Shown: positions 43,741-55,379 of the stretch, in pieces
Position numbering within the stretch: the first letter of the stretch is position 1
Layout of the letters: every line of letters starts with the position of its first letter
Origin: Isoetes taiwanensis
Lineage: Eukaryota; Streptophyta; Lycopodiopsida; Isoetales; Isoetaceae
DNA: 64,000 nt
Assembly: GCA_021234155.1 (NCBI GenBank)
Contig: JAJEKV010000042.1
Span: 1,675,257 to 1,739,256 of the forward strand
Direction: 5' to 3'
Program-made: the position numbers and the translations under genes
The notes under the pieces: model-generated
What the model saw: the letters and a program-made list of their open reading frames with translations, nothing else
The model's database searches: none
Told to the model about the DNA's origin: nothing

Positions 43741-44589
43741 GCAGCAAAGAATGGATTAATGCTTCGAGTGGAAATATGATAACTCCGGATAGAGGAAGTT
43801 TACTGGAGGGTATTGATTTTGGGAGCTCTTGTATGTGCAAAGCACGTTGCATTTGCAAATAATGGTGGCCCATAGAAATGTAAAGAAACACTAGCAACAA
43901 TGGTGGCATGTAGAAATTTAAAGAAACACTAACAACCCAGTAAGGATATTAACAAAAGATTAGAAATATACTAGGTCACTCACATTTTTAGCTCCCTCCA
44001 AACCCCTTCTGCAATAAAGAGCTCTTTTTAGCTACAGGAAACTTGAATTCTAACAATTCTCAAAAAGATCAGAGGAGCCGAAGAACCAACCAAAACGAAC
44101 CTTCTTGTCTTCCATTTCTTTCCTTTTCCATAGCTGCATGAATTTCAAATGTAGGGCAGCTACTCTTTCCGGTCTACCCAGCCAAACCCAAAAGCTACAA
44201 TCGCGGCTCCTATAGCTTTCATCAAGTCAATTTTCCTCTGATATATATGCTGCTTCACATTCTATCTGAAACCCAGTTCCTCTCTCTTCCAAATTCTTCC
44301 CTGTAGCCGTTCTTAGGCCGAATACTCCCATAAAGCTGCCTTCAAGGATTTTGTGCATCTGGCAGCCGAAGCAAATCTGATGGGATCCTGAAACCCTAAA
44401 CTTAATAAACACGATGGTTGCAAGCCCCTTTATTAAAAAAAAGAGGGCTTTATTGTAAGCCCTTAGATCGTTTACCATTAAGATGGGTTGAGAAAAATGC
44501 ACAAGCTGCATCAAAATACTTGGCACACTTTAGATGTACTAATTAGTATATCTAATATAATACAGTCACTAAATCATATAAAAACCTTG
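43741..44589. other. no supported gene
   Basis: This is AT-rich spacer at the end of duplication unit 1, matched by 56450-57299. Confidence 0.5.
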
Positions 44590-44591
44590 TT

Positions 44592-45038
44592 GAGTCTAGC
44601 GCCCATCCTTTATGAGCGCAAGAATGTGGGCTTTCCTTTATACTTGCGTTCATCATACACGGCTCGTATTTAGAAAGTGGAACTTTATAACGGACGAAAG
44701 TCCGATCTACGGTGTCTTCAACATCGATGAGGAAGTCATCGTTGTTCTCAGGCGAGACCTCCATGTCGATGACGATACCCGCCGAGTTCATTTTTCCTGT
44801 CCCTCTCTTGCCAAAGAAAAGCAAAAGATCCTTGAGGTGGTTTGTCTGGGACCCAGGATGAATATTGCCTATCTCTATGCACCAGACCCATTCCTCAGCA
44901 ACCGTCAAAACTTCATGGGGCACTACCTGGATGCCAGCAAACAGTTCTTTCTCTTCTTCTGTTCTTGCATCCTCTCTTGCACTCTGCAAATTTGGGTGCG
45001 GGACCGGGAACCCGAGCAGTCTGCTTTGTTCGCGCCAT
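44592..45038 (-). CDS. small protein with histone H3 N-terminal tail, copy 2
   Basis: ATG at 45038 gives MARTKQTARVPGPAPKF, as in copy 1. Here the body is open for about 105 residues in one frame: EDARTEEEKELFAGIQVV, EEWVWCIEIGNIHPG, HLKDLLLFFGKRGTG, IVIDMEVSPENNDDFLIDVE, VDRTFVRYKVPLSKYEPC. One frame change near 44985 separates tail and body. The body is acidic with alternating strands and no recognised domain. Keeping the ARTKQTAR start in both copies while other positions drift supports it as the real N-terminus. The palindrome array is upstream. Confidence 0.6.
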
Positions 45039-45076
45039 AATAATTCCTGCAGAACGGAAAGTAGTGTTAGTACTTG

Positions 45077-45490
45077 GGAGACTTGGGGCTGAAGAGACGG
45101 TTGTATCATAGAGGCCAAATTGGGCGCCCGCCCAATTTGGCCGGATCCTACAAGACACCAAATTGGGCCCAATTTACAAAACTCAACTCATGGTGAGACT
45201 TGGGGCCGAGGAGACGTTGCATCATAGAGGCCAAATTGGGCCATGCCCAATTTGGCTGGAATCACACACACCAAATTGGGCGCCCGCCCAATTTACTCCG
45301 GCTCAACTCATGGTGAGACTTGGGGCTGAGGAGACGGTTGCATCATAGAGGCCAAATTGGGCGCCCGCCCAATTTGGCCGGATCCCTACGCACACCAAAT
45401 TTGGCGCCCGCCCAATTTACTCCTGCCCAAGTCTACCATCCAAGGAAGTCGTGCTGTCCGGGATGAGTAAATTGGGCGTCCGCCCAATTT
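45077..45490 (+). repeat. tandem array with paired palindromes, copy 2
   Basis: GAGACTTGGGGC units lie at about 45079, 45196 and 45318, with palindromes at about 45117, 45159 (short), 45232 (short), 45271, 45354, 45395 and 45466. The set of intact versus shortened palindromes differs from copy 1. Confidence 0.85.
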
Positions 45491-47100
45491 GGTGTGAGGG
45501 AGAAGTTCTTTCTACTGCCCTTGAGCGTAGTTAAGATACCCCTCATGATGGAAGGGTAGCCTACTGGAGAAAAAGGCCAATGTTGTGCAAAATGAAAGCC
45601 CCTCAGGGAAGCAATTGAGTGCCCTATGAAGTTCTGCACACATGTATGCATTTGTGGGGACCAGTGAGGCATCTAGAAGATGTTAATTTGTCTGCCACAG
45701 CCCAATTTCCTCTAAGCAAAAGTGGGATACTCAATCAGGCAGGCGCTGAAGTTTATATTAAGATAGTAGTCCAGCTTACCTTTGCCTCCTGTGGTGGGGC
45801 GAGATGCCATCAACTGCTAAGATTCCTTGGTGTACAGGGGTTCCCAGGCGATAGGACAATGAACAGAGGAAGGCGCCAACAGGATGGCGACAAGCGGCCG
45901 AGAAACACAAGGCGCCAAGTGCTCGATCCGGCCGCATACTGGTTCGGGAGTATAGTGCGGCGACAGGATAGGGATGAGAATGACTTTCGTGGGTAAAAAA
46001 TATGAAGGCGACAGTGTTAAGCGGAGCAGAAAGCGCCAAAGAAGCACAGAATTTTCTAAAACTGCAGTCGAGGAGAATGAGGGGCTTTTAAAGGGTTATG
46101 GACCTTTCATGAGCCGAAGACAAGTGTCGTGCATGTGAGAGTTTGCCCTTCAAATAAAAATGGACCGTTGATGGGTTCGAGCGTGGGGAATTAATTGTGG
46201 ACCTTATTAATAATTGCACGGAGATTTTAAATTTCAAATCCGTCATTTAAAGCCCGCCCAAATTTAATTCGAGTCATGCACGTGTCGCACGTGTTTTAGG
46301 CGGGAAGTTGTGTTTAAAAGTTCCCGTCCGGACATATTACTTCGAAATTAGAAGGGACATTTAACTTTCAAAATAGGGGGGAAATTACATTCAAATTTTG
46401 AGGGGAATTTGTGTTTAAATGTAAATGCGCTTCAAACCTGTTGTCTTTCTGGCACTGCTCTGTTTGGCTACTATCTTTTCTTCAAGACGCAAACATCTTC
46501 AGCGATTCATACTCATGGCCACGAAATCTCCAAAGGTTTGTGCTGCTCCTCAGTTTTATTCGCCATAGCTCGATGTGTAATTGCTGCAAATGTAATCCGA
46601 AGGGATGTAATCATTCACGCCTTTCCATTCACGGCTGTTCATTCGCACCTCTTCAAGCACGCCTGTTCATTCACACCTCTTCATTCACGCCTGTTCATTC
46701 ACACCTCTTCATTCACGCCTTTTCGATGGCGCCTGTTGATTTACTCCTCATCATTCACCGGGGTGGTAGTTCGGTCACATTTTTGAAGTTTGGACTTCGA
46801 CAGCTATTGTCACATTAAAATTGGTGTGCAGGAATTGTGTGCCTGCTGTTTTCTCCATGCTCGTTTGTTTGCCCCCAGTCCACCCTTGTTTGTAGTCAGG
46901 TCCTTCCAATGCTCGATTGTATTTGTTTTGGTAGGTCAATGATAAATTCCACTTAGGTGTGCAGTCCAACCCTCCCCCTTTCAATCGAAGGGGGTTCTTT
47001 TAGTGTCTGCCTCGTTCAGTTTCATCTACAGAAAGGGACAAATTGGGCGGTCGGCCAGATTATCCCTTTGTGTAGATGATCAGATAGGTGAAACTGGGCG
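45491..47100. other. spacer matching 24.4-26.0 kb
   Basis: It holds the copy-2 versions of the uncertain small minus-strand frames (45672-45433 and 46039-45776) and the TTCATTCAC repeats (46612-46728). Confidence 0.45.
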
Positions 47101-47612
47101 GGTATCTCAAGTTGTGCCTATTGTGCCTATTCTCAAGTTGTCACTCGAATGTGTTTTCTCTATGGCAGCTAAATTGGGCGGGCGCCGAGTCTCTGCCTAC
47201 TTTACAGCTCTTCTACAACCACGACCAAATTGGGGCGCCAATTTATGCAGCGGACATGCTTTGTTCGAGGCGAGAACCTTTTTGTACCCATTGTGAGGTG
47301 ATTTGCATCAATACTAACCTTATATAAGCGCCTCATTCGGTTCAAGTATCTCAAGTTGTGCCTATTGTGCCTATTCTCAAGTTGTCACTCGAATGTGTCT
47401 TCTCTATGGCAGCTAAATTGGGTGGGCGCCGAGTCTCTGCCTTCTTTACAGTTCTTCTACAACCACGACCAAATTGGGCGCCCAATTTGTCCGCGGCCAT
47501 GGCCTGTTCAGAGCGAGAACCTTTGTTTGTACCCATTGTGAGACTGACTGCATCAATACTAACCTTATATAAGCGCCTCATTCGGTTCAAATTGGGCGAC
47601 CGCCCAATTTGC
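47101..47612 (+). promoter_or_regulatory. duplicated promoter-like module, copy 2
   Basis: It has the same two units of about 243 bp as at 26008-26520, with CTTATATAAGCGCC boxes at about 47319 and 47564 and palindromes between them. Confidence 0.55.
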
Positions 47613-50600
47613 AACAAGGGGGATCGAAAGACCTCATAGGTAAAAAAGGGCACCCGCCCAATTTCATTGTCCGTGTAACCATTGAATGGCCATCCCCCCA
47701 TGTCCTTTGCATTGCTTTCTCGTCTTCCTTACTCGATTTTAACACTACTGAAATCCTTGTGCAGGTTGTGTATCTCTTCCTTAATGAACATCTAGTAGCA
47801 AAGGGAGTTGTGGGGCAAATGACACAATGCCACTTTAAGGAGATATTGAATGGAGTAGTGAGCGTAGGTGTGGAGGAAGTGTTCGAAGGCCACCATACCC
47901 TTCCTTGGCCAACTCCAGATGCAAACACAATAGCGAAGCCGAGGGGCTCATTCGTTCTCGGAGAAGTGAAGATGCTCGTGAGTCGCCCGCTAATGACGCC
48001 CCCAAAGAAAAGACAAATGGACAAAGGTGGGAAAGGAGACCCGCTGACAAGATATACCCTTCTTGAAAAGGATTGTGAGATATGGCACTCCTGCGACTCC
48101 ATTATCGCCGAAAAGGGATTCATATTTTTCACTGGCCCCGATGATGCAGTTTGTGACCAGTTTCTGGGTTTCAAGTTTGTGGGAGTATCTGTAACTGAAG
48201 GTTTCCCTTCCCTTTCTGAAGTGAACATCCGTTGCCAAGGTTGCTTGCAGCTGCCGAAACCGAGGATGCTCGTGAGATGGAGCAATGACCTCGTCCATGT
48301 TGATGGAGTAAAGGTCTCGGAGATATTGACCGCAACACCGCAACAGGAAGCAGATATTGTGTCCAGCCAGGGGAGCTCAGAGCATCAGAAGCACCCAAAT
48401 TATGAGAAACGACATTACACTTTTCATTCCCGACAGCCCAGGAAGGTTGTAAGGCCACCAAAGCTTGCTCGTCTCACCACTCAGAATGCTATCCTCAGTT
48501 ACAGGAGGACCTTGTGTTGCAAGAATAGGTGTTGCGTCAAGTTCTCTACGAATCAAGTTGTTAGCATGCGAAAGGAATTCCTTGCCATGAAATCAAGTGA
48601 TAGGGTTACTTTTGTTTATGACATGTTCGCCAACAACATGAAAGGTCGAAGAGTGGGACGACTAGTGCTGCAAGGGAATCTCGTTTGCGAAAGGGCATGG
48701 TACCTTGGTCTCGGGATCTCAAAGTCGGTGTATCTGAAATGGAAGGCCTAATTTCTTGAGGGTGCACGCAAGGCCGAACATGGTAACTGTGGCACCTTGA
48801 AGCCTCGCTCCTCGACGTTGGCATGTGAGGCCGTGTTTTCCATGTTTGTGAGGGAGAACGGTGAATCCTTGCCCCACCGCAGCAGGAGAAACGAGGAGGG
48901 GATAAGAGAGAATGTCAGGAAGTTGCCTGCAATGTTTACGAAGTCCAGCATTCTAGAAGAGGTTAATGCAGAGGTTGTGGCATTGACTGGCAAGAAGGTA
49001 TCACCGACAGGTTTTCATAGAACGTGGAGGCGGAGCTTCCGGGATGTCAGTATCGCAAAGAAAATTGCATTCTCCAAATGCGATACATGTGAGATGATCC
49101 GTACAAAGTTACTGAAGACCAAAGATGAAGGAGAGAGGAGGATGCTGCATGATGAAAGAAGAGCGCATAGACTGGAGCAGGCCTCGTGTCGCACACAGTA
49201 CTGGTCGTGGAGATTATACTCCCACAGGTATCCCGGCCAATATCTTTGTATTAGGGTAAAAGCATGTTAGGGTGTCCCTTAAAAAGTATTATTTAGTGAC
49301 CAAAAAGGTACCTAAAAAGGTAGCCAGGACTGGGTACTGGGTACCTGTATAATATCTCAATATAAGGTATGTTTTAGAACTTTTTATATATATATTGATC
49401 TTCGATAGCATTATCTTTATCCTAACTTTGAATATTACCATGTCCTTGACTTTTATTTTGGATTTTTGTATTAGTTTTAATGAAAAGAAAAATGAGAAAG
49501 TACCCAGTTCTGAAGTACCTAGTGTATGTACTTTTGCAGGTTCCAAAAGTGGTACACCCTAACATGCTTTTACCCATTATTCATGACAAAATGGATCAAG
49601 CGAAAACAATGATTCCAAAATTGCAACAATCTATGAAGTCTCTCTGGAGACTTGACAAGCTCAAAACTACATTGACTGGTGCATTGACTCATGGTCATGG
49701 AAATGGATCCTATGGAAATTTTGCCCTGGACTTATGGCCAGATGACTCTAACTTCCATGTAGGTTCTTTGAATAGCATCTTGAAGAGATTAGAGATGGGG
49801 CACGAGTATGCAGGAGGCCACCTGTCAGTGCCTGAATCATCTGCTCCAAAATGGGTGTCCTCCTTGCGAGACACCACGGCCTTGGGGTCAAAGTTGTCAC
49901 TATCCAATAACAGCATACCTGCTAATTTGCCACAGGCTGAGGGATCATCATTGAAGCCTCTGCCCAAGATACTTTTTATTTGCAGCTGGACAATGCATCT
50001 GGACAGAACAAGAATAGGTATGTCTTCTCCTATCTTTCTTACCTAGTATATCTTGGTGTGTTTGAAGAGATTGAGCTAGGGTTCATGATGCCCGGTCATA
50101 CACATGATGATATCGATGCCTTGTTTGGTAACTTCTCTACATCTTTAAAGAAGGCTGAGGTGCTCACAATGCCAGAACTACTGTATGAATTCCACAAATG
50201 CAACTTGAATACACCTGTGCCCTATGTTGTTGACAAAGTTCCGGATTGGAAGGGTTTTATAGAAGGCTACATACCAGATGGGGATGATAGATTGACAGGT
50301 CATACCACCCCTCTAACTTTCAGATTCGCTATGAATGGTGATTGGCCAGTCATGTATTACAAAACTCGACCCACTTACTTGGATTGGTTGCCTGCTGGTG
50401 GAATAAAGATGTGGAAAAAAAAAAGAGGGCGGGAAGCCCATGATGCCAGTTGGATATCCTAAGCTGCTTCCTCCCAAGAAATCGGTGAAGGACCTTGGCC
50501 TGCTGCGAAACAGTATCCACAAGCATATATTGCATTGGGTTGCTTGTTCAACTAGTAACAAGGGTGCTCCAGAAACAGCCAAGTACTCGGCACAGTTCAC

Positions 50601-51156
50601 GTCCACGATTGAATATTGGATGAAACTCTTGCAAGAACTCGGGAACATCAGCAGTGACGAAGGCACTTATAATGACTTCTGGCCACGTACTAGGCAAGCG
50701 CGAGCTCCACCTCATGTAGCTGTAGTGGTGGAGCCAATTGCTACTATCACTCCTCCTTATGTCGGCCCCTGGAAGGACAAACCTGTACCGGAATTCAACC
50801 CATACAAAGATTTGAAGAAAGGTATGTTTATAATGGCACGCCCTGATGATGTGATGTGCCCAACTTGGGTGGGCCTAGCTACTGAGGACCCACAAATGGA
50901 TAATAAGAAGGAGAACTTCGAGACTATTCTTGTGACTTGGTGGGAGCCAATCCCAGTGAGGAACCAAGTCTACCCAGCTAATTATGCCAATTGCTGGAAG
51001 AAGAGATGGAGGCCAACGACTGCAAGTGACCGCATAGAATTGGAGACTATCGACTACGCTTGGGAGCCATCAAACAAGAAGAAGATACCTAATACTATTA
51101 AGATACCCGTGCATGCTGCTGAGGCATATGCAGCACTCGCAGGGGATGTCAACTAG
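47609..51156 (+). pseudogene. DUF7869-like candidate transposase, copy 2
   Basis: The first long frame (47609-48751) covers the N-terminal region (VVGQMTQCHFKEILNGVV, FIFFTGPDDAVCDQFLGF). The next (48797-49250) has ENGESLPHRSRRNEEG, FHRTWRRSFRD and SKCDTCEMIRTK. A 322-bp MITE (49254-49575) interrupts it. The core follows with HDKMDQAKTMIPKLQQ, LDNASGQNKN, MMPGHTHDDIDALFG and a C-terminal part ending at 51156. A T-run (TACTTTTTATT, about 49974) and an A-run (about 50420) each shift the frame relative to copy 1. The C-terminal segment across 50556-50564 is uninterrupted, showing the pre-insertion state of copy 1. Confidence 0.7.
49254..49575. mobile_element. 322-bp MITE in copy 2
   Basis: Perfect 22-bp terminal inverted repeats begin GGGTAAAAGCATGTTAGGGT and are flanked by ATTA (49250-49253 and 49576-49579). 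Copy 1 at about 28150 has the empty site GTATTATTCAC. The short size, absence of coding sequence, GGG ends and a T/A-rich 3-4-bp target suggest a PIF/Harbinger-type MITE. Confidence 0.85.
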
Positions 51157-51216
51157 TGTATGAAAATGAGTCATTCATGCAAGTGTACTAAAAAATGGTC
51201 CATAAATTCAGGTATT

Positions 51217-51241
51217 GTCCATAATTAATGAAATTGTGCTT
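51217..51241 (-). repeat. right terminal inverted repeat of the large element, copy 2
   Basis: Identical to 38515-38539 and again followed by CAAA and the LINE piece. Confidence 0.8.
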
Positions 51242-51245
51242 CAAA

Positions 51246-51588
51246 AGGCTTTTGGCTCAGTCATCAATAGATCAAACATGCGTTGATGATTTTCTGCGAT
51301 GTAGCGATGCTTTTTGGATTTCAAGAATGCCTTATAGTCCCTAATGGCCTGTTGCTGAAGCTGTGGATCTAAGATGGTGCGTAGCTGACTCTTTAGAGCC
51401 TTACATTCAGCGTCAAACCAGGGGTTTTGAGGGAATTGCGCAGTGTCCCTTCGCGGGGGCTTTCTTGCTTCAAAGCATTCACTGGCTGCTGCGAGTAAGG
51501 CCTTCACCAACCATTCACACTTATAATGCAATGTATAGAGGGTATCAATTCCCCGGGGGGGTTCACCTCTTTTTTCCGTACAAAACAT
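51246..51588 (-). pseudogene. LINE fragment, copy 2
   Basis: Nearly identical to 38544-38829 (one CTC versus CGC codon change noted). The open frame here extends further upstream (MFCTEKRGEPPRGIDTLYT). Confidence 0.8.
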
Positions 51589-52033
51589 GTGGCGGAGAAG
51601 GGGTTTTTTTTAGTTTTTGAAGTACGTATACTTAAGATGTCCCCCACGTTTTGGCGCCGGAGCTGCTGTATTTCCACGGTTTGAGGAGCGGTTTTCCTGC
51701 AGGGGTATGCACTTAGAAATATGTTCAAGGGGGTTAGATGCTTTGCTGTTTGCCGGGCAGATACATTTAAGGGTCCTTGGATTTCCGGAGGTATGTTTCT
51801 AATTTTTTTTTCCCTGTACATTTTTTGCCTCAGAAAACTTGTTTTTATAGTTTCTTATGAACGGATTAGAAGTACTTTCATCTCAAACACATAAGGCATT
51901 GTTGAGGATTCGTCTGTTTAGTCCACCTCCATTACCTACAGATAAATTTTGTTTTGTGGCTCAACCTTCCCGTGCCTCCATTTTGGCCGTTTCTACAAGT
52001 TTTTGGGTCTGGATATCGAAGATAAGGTTTTCA

Positions 52034-55007
52034 ATGAAGAAGGCAATGATTCCTGATGACAGGTTAGTCGTGTTTTGGCATTCAGTTTCTGAGAACCATG
52101 GCAGAACTGGGGGCAGAACTATGGTTTTAGTGCTTGTTTAAGAAGTCTAAGAGAACTAATGGCCGGGCTAATGGCCTGCATTTCAGTGTTCAAGCAGGGT
52201 GAGAGCATTTCAGTGATTTACTTATTTGCATATCGTGAGCTACTTTGCAGCCATGCTTTGTCGTGCTAAAGAGTAGTTTTGTGCATGCATATCTCTAATA
52301 CTATAGATTTACATGCTCTAATATTTGATGCTTCTTCTTTGCAGGTTGACAAAAATGGAGAAGACATTAGTCATCAAGGTGAATGATGGGTGTGGAGTTG
52401 TGGTGACCTTGGCCTTGTCATCGCGTCTCCCATGAGTGCACTTATGTGGATGTAAAACGAAATAAGACGGCGGGGGACGGGCTACTAGAGGATGAAAAAG
52501 AATTTGTATTTCTTGGAGATAGGAAAGTGGCCTTCACACCAAGACAGGAGCTAAGGTTTAAGGTTTCTACGGACGAGGTTACTATCAAGGTGGTTGGGGA
52601 GCATGCACATAAAAGGCAAAGGACTGCAGTTGAAAGCATTGCATCTCTAAATCACCAATTTGTGATGATAGACCAAACTGTCATAGCCGAGGAACAGACC
52701 AATGAAGAGGTAAATGATGATGAATTCGATCTAGTTGAAAATGCTTCCTTTTTAGATGATGTGCCAGATCTGAATTCAGCAAAGGACAGGCTGCTATCCA
52801 AGTTAGCAACTAAATTTGATGTTGCCAGATGGCAACATGCCCTGAAGAAGTTGAGTAGGAAGTTGAAGCAAAGAAATCGAAAGGACAGGTTTGAATTGTG
52901 CTCTTATGATGTCCATGGTAAAGCAATATTTTCTATTTGGTGTCTTGAATGTGAAAAGAAATATGGGAAAGGTGGAGATGATACTATGTGTAACTTTGAA
53001 CGCAACCTTCTAAAGTCCAAGGGCCATGCCGAGAATTATGAGCGTAACCTCAAGCGTGAGGAAAAGGGTCTGCCGGGGGGTCTGCAGATTGAGGAAAATG
53101 AGGATCAGCCTTGTAATGATGAGGAAGAGTTGCATATGTCCAAAGAGAACCAAGCTCTAGTTGAAAGTACGTTTTTTGTTGCCATTGCAAAGTTTCAAGA
53201 GGAAACTAGAGTATTCGATGTTGTGTTTAAGCTTTATGAGAATAGAGGGCTGTTCGTTGGATTCCGAGAGATGATTGTTTACTTGGCTTTTGTGGAAAGA
53301 TGGAAGGACATGTCTGCAATGGCACATTTGAGGTGGTTGTTGGCTCCAATGAAGAGGGCTACAATGTCATTACGAAGGCCTTCGAGGAGAATGTGATTTC
53401 TCACTATGCAAGAGTTCTTATTGTAAACCCCTTGCACAAGAAGCTACCCAAGCTCGTCCTTGCTATTATTCTTACGTGTAATAGATTTGATCACCTTGAC
53501 GTAAGACGTCAGTGGAAGCGCATCCAAGAGTTGTGGAATACGCTTGAGAATGGTTGTTGGCCCTCTAATCGGCCACAGCTCGGACAGAGATTCAAGACGA
53601 AGAGCATGCATGTTTGAGGACTACACATTAAAGGGTTCAAAAGACTCTACATTTGAAGTGCCATGGATTGGTTGGCCTTTAAGTGCCTCAATTAATGATG
53701 ATGTTTATGGGCTGCATGATCAAGATTTCGTGCACAATGGCAAGAAGCTTGTTAATCCTTTGGACAGTGCATCTAGAAGATTGTACTTAGGGAACGAGCT
53801 AGTGACTCTTAATGATATATGCCATGTGTTTGACCTATGCCAAGGAAAGCATGGTCTGGAGGTTGGGGATGTGAAGCGTCAGGATAGGCAAAACTGGAGG
53901 GCTGCGCAATGCCTTGCCTCAAGAAAGGTTCAAGGATGCTTGGACGACCTCAGAAATGGTACTGCAGGCCCACCAATACGGAATTTGGGGACAAAAGTTT
54001 ATTTGGAAGTTGTGGCAACCTATATTGACATCTTCTTGTCACCTACTATGGACCTAAGAGCAAGGGTTAAGGCTGCTGCAACAGTTTCCTTCTTTTTTAG
54101 GTGTGCAAGAATATGTTTTGCTTCTTTTAGTTTGGATTATTCTCTAAAATTCTGGGAGTTTGCTAAAATTCAACTTCTTTTTTCATAACAGACTTTGGAG
54201 GCTATGGTTGAAGGACCAAAGCACGCATTCGTTGAGTAGAAACTTCATTAGTCAGGAAAGCTTCATAGATGTGCAATTGTCATGTCATTTTGTTGTGCTG
54301 CTCATAAAGTATTTCAGGGATAAATTTGGGCATTTAGAGTTTCCCTTAGAGTGCATAAGATCGGACGAGTGCGAAAACTTCTTCTCCAAAGTGGGTGGCA
54401 TGGTGCGTAATGTGGGGCAGACTTGTTGGAGAGTGCCTCTGCGTTGAATCATATCTCTGAATTTCAGGCTGCCACGACCCTCTTATTTCCGGCAACTCAT
54501 GTCAAGCAAGAGCACATTTGGCAGGAGTTAGAAAAAAAGGTAGATACTGATGGTAAGGTGCTGAATAGTGACCTTGCAGATTATAGTGGCATGGATACGG
54601 ATGACAAGCTTGTTGCTGCTTTAAAGGAAGGGCTTACTGCTGCACAAGAATTGTGCGAGAGTGTCGGCATTACATGCACGGGCACTGATAAATGGTTTAC
54701 TGAACCATGGAACTTTGAGGATTGGTTTAAAAGTAATTTCTCGCTAGACTTGAGTTCTAACACTGTAGGAGATGAGACCGATGTTGTGGAAGAGAGCACG
54801 GAGCTGAACATATATACAACTTTCCATCCAGCTAAACATATATACAGACAGAAATCAAGAGACAAAATTTGTGAAACCATGTCATATATCATATTATATT
54901 ATGTATTCACAAAAAGGAACCGTCACAAGCTGCTCAAGCCAGTTTACAGCATGATTCACAAAATAAAACACATCGGCCAAACGTTTACGCCAGAGTTTAC
55001 AACATAA
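52034..55007 (+). pseudogene. spliced transposase-like gene, copy 2
   Basis: It has the same exon layout as 39330-42067. Copy 2 keeps the frame through LDDLRNGTAGPPIRNLG where copy 1 is shifted, but is itself shifted near 52400-52450 where copy 1 is open. This complementary damage means the pre-duplication gene was more intact than either copy. The C-terminal part is open to 55007 (ASALNHISEFQAATTLLFPA, DKWFTEPWNFEDWFKSNFSL). Confidence 0.6.
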
Positions 55008-55160
55008 GTTAAGGAGCCTTCGGATTTCATATACATAGCCGTGAAAACAAAAACCTAGGATGCTAGTCAGACCAAGAAGCCACTAGACGTGTCCAGGAGG
55101 AGGCATCTTCAGCTCCACATAGAGTTCATTGCCTTCAGCAAAAAATTTCATCTCCAGCAG

Positions 55161-55379
55161 TCACTCCTCATTGATATGAACCCGATCAACCAACTGCTGC
55201 ACCTTTTCAGAAAGGTAAGCTCCTAGTTCTCGCATGCGAGATACCTCTGAACAAGAAAATCGAGCCACAATTTTCATTGTGGTGCCAGAACCGCCAGAAT
55301 GGTTGAAACCCACAGATCCGCCCGCAGATCCGACAGATTCATCCAGTGGCTTTTTGCTGGTGGTCTTGGTCCTGGCCAT
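55161..55379 (-). CDS. small protein starting MARTKTTSKK, 72 aa, copy 2
   Basis: The intact frame starts at 55379 in a good context (GGA-ATG-GCC). It reads MARTKTTSKKPLDESVGSAG, then a Gly/Ser-rich stretch, then MKIVARFSCSEVSRMREL and AYLSEKVQQLVDRVHINEE. The first residues resemble the H3 tail (ARTKQTARK) with Lys4 kept. After the stop the same frame continues open (LLEMKFFAEGNELYVELK), so the stop may be a single change. It is convergent with the transposase-like gene upstream on the plus strand. No known domain. Confidence 0.55.
   Translation of the reverse strand: MARTKTTSKKPLDESVGSAGGSVGFNHSGGSGTTMKIVARFSCSEVSRMRELGAYLSEKVQQLVDRVHINEE

Larger units (their letters stand above)
23495..44589 (+). 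repeat. tandem duplication, unit 1
   Basis: Unit 1 (23495-44589) and unit 2 (44591-57299) are direct neighbours. Without the 8.7-kb Mutator-like insertion, unit 1 is about 12.4 kb. Unit 2 is about 12.4 kb without its 322-bp MITE. The start (TGAGTCTAGCGCCC) and end (AAAACCTTG) match in both. One extra T lies at the joint. Confidence 0.9.
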
